Assembly: GCA_920105625.2 (NCBI GenBank)
Contig: OV050033.1
Location: 129,455,821-129,519,820, forward strand
From: Clusia tigrina
Taxonomy: Eukaryota; Arthropoda; Insecta; Diptera; Clusiidae
Direction: 5' to 3'
Length of the DNA: 64,000 nt
Part shown: in pieces, positions 60,290 to 64,000 of the stretch
Layout of the letters: each line of letters begins with the position of its first letter
Position numbering within the stretch: position 1 is the first letter of the stretch
Program-made: the position numbers and the translations under genes
The notes under the pieces: generated by a model
What the model saw: the letters and a program-made list of their open reading frames with translations, nothing else
The model's database searches: none
What the model was told of the DNA's origin: nothing

Positions 60290-61060
60290 TAATTAAAAAA
60301 TCGTAAAAGCGAGCGCCTTAAAATGTTTGCCTTGTCCCCGACTAAACTGCAGCGATCGTCATGCCGCAGGACAATCACGTAGAATGAAGTTGCACAAGCA
60401 TCACGTACGCGGATAGTGCCAAAGAACATAACAGACAGACACGCAGGACGATGAAGAGCGCCTGCACAGCCACAGAACACAGTCGCAGAAATTTGACCGA
60501 GGGACACTTCACGCAGGAGCTAAAAAACTGTTCGCCTGACAAAAGTCAATGATCGCACGCATGCGTAGTGCAAGCGAAACAAAACGTTCGGCCGACAGTC
60601 GCGATCAGCGATTGGCATCAGCAATAATCCTGCTGTGCTGTGTTGTCCTGAGTGTGCGCCGGGGTCCGGCTCAGGGATAAGCGTAAATACTATAAAACAC
60701 GCAATTGCCAAAAAATTTCACAGACAAACGCAAAAAACAAACAAAAAAGGATACTTCCAAAAGACATACACACACACACACACACACTCAAAGAGAGAGA
60801 CAAGCACACACACTCGCATATAAAACACTTCGAGCACATCGCCAAAAAAAGAAACCGTGCCCTGGCAAGGATCGCGCAGCGTATTTCGTGGAGAGATCGC
60901 ATCGCTGAAGGATTCAGACGTACGCTCGCACAAAACATTTTCGGCAATTACGAAATGTATTTTTGCACCTGTCCCCATTTTAAAGCAGCGCCTGCGCGCA
61001 TGTGCTGCACCCAAAAACTGCACCAAAGCATGAGCAAAAAAATTAAATAAAAATAAATAC
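60290..61060 (+). other. 5'-UTR-like segment
   Basis: Higher G+C and CpG than its surroundings, with (AC)n at 60,768-60,787 and CAAAACAAACAAAA-type text typical of fly leaders. It holds a 43-codon frame at 60549-60680 whose C-terminal half is signal-peptide-like, listed separately. No core promoter could be fixed. Confidence 0.35.
60549..60680 (+). CDS. Small ORF with a signal-peptide-like segment
   Basis: 43 codons from ATG 60549: a basic, serine-rich start (MIARMRSASETKRSADSRDQ) then a hydrophobic core (ASAIILLCCVVLS) and RRGPAQG before TAA. It could be an upstream ORF, or the first coding exon of a secreted or membrane protein if a donor is used before the stop, but no consensus GTRAG donor is present at the right place. 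Uncertain. Confidence 0.25.
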   Translation: MIARMRSASETKRSADSRDQRLASAIILLCCVVLSVRRGPAQG

Positions 61061-61261
61061 CGCGCTCATACAAAAAAAAAGAGAACGAAACAAATTTAAG
61101 CTACGTTGCGGCATATGCGCAGCGTAAGGATCCGCCGGATCAAAAGGAGTATGCGCTCCTGCTTACGGCATGTCCCGTGCCGCATCTAACTTTTATTCTG
61201 TTTTTTAATATTTATTTATTTTCATTTTCTTTTCATTTTTTGTGTTGTAATTAATTTTAAG

Positions 61262-61327
61262 GGATGCACGAACCAGGCTCGGAAGCCAGCAAACCCAGCC
61301 AACAACCCCCGAAATTCAAGCGTCCAG
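61262..61327 (+). CDS. Candidate first coding exon, 66 bp
   Basis: A run of pyrimidine-rich DNA ending TTAATTTTAAG (AG at 61260-61261) precedes the exon, and CGTCCAG/GTACGAGT is a strong donor at 61328. ATG at 61264 opens MHEPGSEASKPSQQPPKFKR then P and one base of the next codon, all in codon-biased, G+C-rich sequence. It looks like the N-terminus of a proline-rich host protein; I do not recognise it. It is downstream of the 5'-UTR-like segment, which fits. Confidence 0.45.
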
Positions 61328-61518
61328 GTACGAGTGTATTGAAAAACTATTAAAATTCAATGCAGCAGGAATGTGTGTGAGTGTGTGTGCGTATGTGTGC
61401 GTGTGCGTTTGTGTGAATAGGCAACTGTGTGGATTCATAAACTCTGCGGTCGTGGGGGCGTCACAGAATGGTTGATTATCCTTTATAGACTGAGAAAAAT
61501 TTAACTAAACTAATTTCT

Positions 61519-61735
61519 ACAAGGCTTCAGAGGGACTCCACAAGGCTTTACAGGGACTTCAAAAGGCTTCAGAGCGATTCCACAAGGCTTCGGAGGGACT
61601 TCACAAGGCTTCAGAGGGACTCCACAAGGCTTCAGAGGGACTCCACAAGACTTCAGTAAAACTCCGAAGATTTCAGAGGGACTCACAAGGCTTCAGAGGG
61701 ACACCACAACTCTTCAGAGGGACACCACAAGGCTC
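61519..61735 (+). repeat. 21-bp minisatellite
   Basis: About ten units of the form ACAAGGCTTCAGAGGGACTC plus one base, some diverged or shortened. As 21 is a multiple of three, the first six units read TRLQRDS repeatedly. Not a recognised protein. Confidence 0.9.
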
Positions 61736-62284
61736 CATTCCTTTGGCTGGTCGTTGTCAACAAAATTTGAGCCAAATTTTACGGTAAAGCCCTGAAGCTG
61801 ATACCACTGTATGCTAGTTATAATGAGGAAATGCTTGTCGACTCTCAGCGATCTTATGACCCTAAAAGTTATATACGAGTATAAATGTGTGACGCGTTGC
61901 AGACCTAAGCGTCTTGGTACTCTTCAGTGGGAGGTTCCAGAACCCGCCATGGAAACGACCAAAGCTGAACAACACTATGCTAACTATCAAAAGCCATACC
62001 AAATACTTATGGGATAATAGTGTAAAGTAAGCTTTCATGGAAGCTCTAAACTAGGCTATACGCTTGATATGGGGATTCTCTTAGGACCTATCTCCCACTC
62101 TGATGCATTGGCCAGTAAGTCTGCTGACTCTAGCAGGCAACTAGGAAGACACTATTGACTCAACCATGAATTTATGGTGTTAACTGATTCTCTCTGGGAC
62201 CTACGCATACTTTTAACCCAACCATAACAACAAATTCTGTCGTTGGCACATAAGTCAGGGTTGAAATCAATATAAAAGATGATG
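61736..62284. other. Non-coding, possibly LINE-derived
   Basis: No clear match. It lies directly before a plus-strand LOA-like fragment and may contain further decayed parts of it. Confidence 0.3.
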
Positions 62285-62608
62285 CTAGCCAATATTGCTG
62301 TATGGTATTCTGTTATGGTGGACTATTAGTAAGAAAAGCTACTTCTATAAACCTGTGGATAGAGTCCAAAAACTTGCAGAACTGGGTGTGACGGCGGGCT
62401 TCAGGACTACACCAACGGCAGTCCACAACGCTATACTTAATCTGGTCCCTATTGTTTTGTCTGCGATTCTATTCCAAGGGCAGACTAACTTTATTTCAAT
62501 ACTCCATTTTGAATAAGCATTCCCATATAATTTGTCCTCCTTTCCATATCTATATTCAGAATAGACCTCATTGCGGAGAGTTTAGCAGCAAAATCTGCGA
62601 GAAGGTTG
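62285..62608 (+). pseudogene. LOA-like RT thumb fragment
   Basis: Plus strand: MLYGILLWWTISKKSYFYKP, VDRVQKLAELGVTAGFRTTP and TAVHNAILNLVPIVL, then SLAAKSARRL near 62,580, matching the post-palm region of the 17.3-19.3 kb ORF2 (FTYGSIVWWKA, VQRLASLGISGA, LNILFRLLPLGV, CAAKCALRLRE). It is cut at 62,608 by the next element. Confidence 0.7.
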
Positions 62609-64000
62609 TTAGGTAGGTAGGTAGGAGTGGCAGCCTTCCACGCAAAAGCACACTTAAGCACATATAATAGCTCATTGTGATACCACACTAAGACGACGCG
62701 ACTCCCCCGTCTAGAGTTTTGGGAACCACAGTGATTCCGAAATGAGCCTGGCTATGTCCTTAATCTTGCTGGAAGATAGTTCGGTTAAGGTAGTGAAGAA
62801 TGGTGAGCTTAAGAATTTTAATCTTCGCCTGGCCAGAGCTGGGCACTGACACACGAGATGAAGTACTGCTTCTTCCTCCTCCTCAGAGCCACAGCTGCGA
62901 CAGAAGTCGTTATGGGGCAGTGCTAGTCTTTCAGCATGTTTACCAATCAGGCAGTGTCCCGTGAGCACATTTATTGTAGTGCTGATGGAGTTCCTGCTAA
63001 TATTAAGTAGCTAACTAGAACGCCTTGTGTCAATAGTGCTCCAGGTTTGTCTGGCAACACTACAAGTATGTTCATTTACTCAGGCTTTTTAAGCTGCCTC
63101 AAGGTTATGTTTTATGGCCCATTTGACCGTGGCTAGTGGGACACCTACAATGAAAGAGGGAGAGATGTCAGGGACCAGCGTAGCTATTTTGGCCAATTCA
63201 TCGGCCTCGCAGTCGCTATGTCCAGGCACCCAGCATATGTGAACTTGTGAATTGCCTGAGACGACGTTTAGGGAGGAGCGGCAGCCAAGTACGGGCTTGT
63301 AGTGAATACACCAGCTAGGGACTTGATTGGCGCCTGACTGTCCGTGAATATGCGAATGTTCACATCGAATACTTCGTTGTGAATAAGTCACTTGGACGCT
63401 TGGAATATTGCCATTACTTCCACCTGAAAGACGCTGCAATGGTCAGGGAGACTCAATGCCAAGTTTGCTGGAGAAAATGCCGCTGCCGACCTTATTCCCC
63501 AGTTTGGAGCCATCCGTGTAGATGTCAGTGACCACTAATTTATTGGACCATCTCTCTCTATTAGGTATGTGGGTGTTGAACCCGTGCTTTAGCTTAGGTT
63601 TAGAGCATGTATAGTCAACGTCCGTCGGTACGGGCGTGTCCTGTATTAGAATATTAGCGTGGCCCAGGTTCAACCTAGTCCAGCGAGATATAGCATTGAG
63701 TCTGGTAGCCGAGCATTTTGCTTGTTGCCTGACCAGAAGCTTAGTGGGCAACCAATGTAGGATTGCAAATAGAGCTTTTGTAGAGGTGGTACGCAGTGCC
63801 CCTGTTATCAGAATCGCTGCTGTTCTTCTGACCCTATCAAGGAGTTTCAGGTTCACCGCCTTGTCAGTTGCGGGCCACCAGAAGACAGCGCCATAGAGAA
63901 AATACGGCTCAACCACCGCCGCATAGAGCCAAGACATGTTTCGAGGCTGGACGCCCCATCCTGTTCCTAGGGATCTCTTGCAACAGTAGAGAGCACACGC
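62609..64000 (-). mobile_element. LOA-like LINE, 3' part, (CCTA)n tail, runs off the window
   Basis: Minus-strand element whose sense 3' end is CTCCTACCTACCTACCTAAC at about 62,609-62,626. Its 3' UTR core (GGTATCACAATGAGC, GCTGCCACTCC) is shared with the fragment at 42,425-42,520. ORF2 sequence continues to the window edge, so full length is unknown. Confidence 0.8.
62711..63940 (-). pseudogene. LOA-like ORF2 C-terminal half (thumb, RNase H, zinc finger)
   Basis: From 63,937 down: VVEPYFLYGAVFWWPATDKA, VRRTAAILITGALRTT, LFAILHWLPTKLLV, then RNase H YTDGSKLGNKVGSGIFSSKL, a stop and shifts around 63,440, CSVFQVEVMAI and FTDSQAP in another frame, HICWVPGHSDCEADELAKIA, a gap near 63,000-63,090, and the finger CRSCGSEEEEEAVLHLVCQC with DIARLISESLWFPKL ending at 62711. 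RNase H appears to keep its acidic residues, but shifts make the copy inactive. Confidence 0.8.

Noticed and set aside
60652..61050. 132-aa plus-strand ORF in the leader-like segment
   Set aside because: Starts at GTG, runs through (AC)n giving HTHTHT, and has no recognisable domain; more likely untranslated leader.

Overview
The window looks like AT-rich, repeat-dominated nuclear DNA of a higher fly, with tephritid-like character as a guess. The evidence is long (AT)n and (AC)n microsatellites, jockey-type and LOA-type LINEs whose ORF2 order is endonuclease, reverse transcriptase, RNase H and zinc finger, THAP/P-like and Tigger/pogo and Tc1 DNA transposons, hAT-type MITEs, a tRNA-derived SINE, and a relic of an insect-type UDP-glycosyltransferase (UGT). 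There are no bacterial-type genes, rRNA or CRISPR arrays. No complete multi-exon host gene is visible. Names of LINE clades are inferences from motif order; phylogeny was not run.

Layout. 1-10.6 kb is non-coding, with a ~125-bp tandem repeat (3 kb), ATG/AT low-complexity DNA (3.7-5.1 kb), the 3' end of an R1-like LINE (minus, 5.15-5.77 kb) and diverged repeats at 6.7-7.4 kb. 10.6-14.2 kb is a degraded jockey-type LINE (minus). 15.7-23.2 kb is a LOA-like LINE (plus), split in ORF1 by a younger, 5'-truncated LOA-like LINE (minus, 17,266-19,333) flanked by a 13-bp target duplication. The 3' end of the older element abuts a broken UGT fragment (23.2-23.8 kb). 26.5-31.7 kb is the most complete LINE (minus), with an intact 404-aa ORF1 and an ORF2 broken by a few stops and shifts; it sits in a 27-bp minisatellite.

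32.8-40.4 kb is a DNA-transposon zone: two internally deleted THAP/P-like copies in opposite orientation, two or three hAT-type MITEs with exact 8-bp target duplications, a Tc1 relic with a SINE in it, and one clean 318-aa ORF (35,174-36,130, minus) that keeps the two DNA-binding domains and the tail of a Tigger transposase but has no DDE domain. 40.9-46.4 kb is a graveyard of LINE 3' ends (RTE-like and LOA-like), several ending in (CCTAA)n or (CCTA)n. 47.9-51.9 kb has a long AT-rich palindrome, a nested inverted-repeat element containing a MULE-like element with an 11-bp target duplication, a probable solo LTR with a good core promoter, and a complete tRNA-derived SINE with a 12-bp target duplication.

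52-64 kb holds another LOA-like relic, long ATGTT-rich DNA, a second jockey-type LINE (plus, 56.8-59.3 kb) with a destroyed RT active site, three GC-richer segments that look like host exons on the plus strand (55.55, 59.98 and 61.26 kb) near a 5'-UTR-like stretch, a 21-bp minisatellite, and two LOA-like fragments, the last running off the window. The mobile elements do not cooperate; their nesting gives a relative insertion order. The items most likely to be functional are the Tigger-derived ORF and the exon-like segments.
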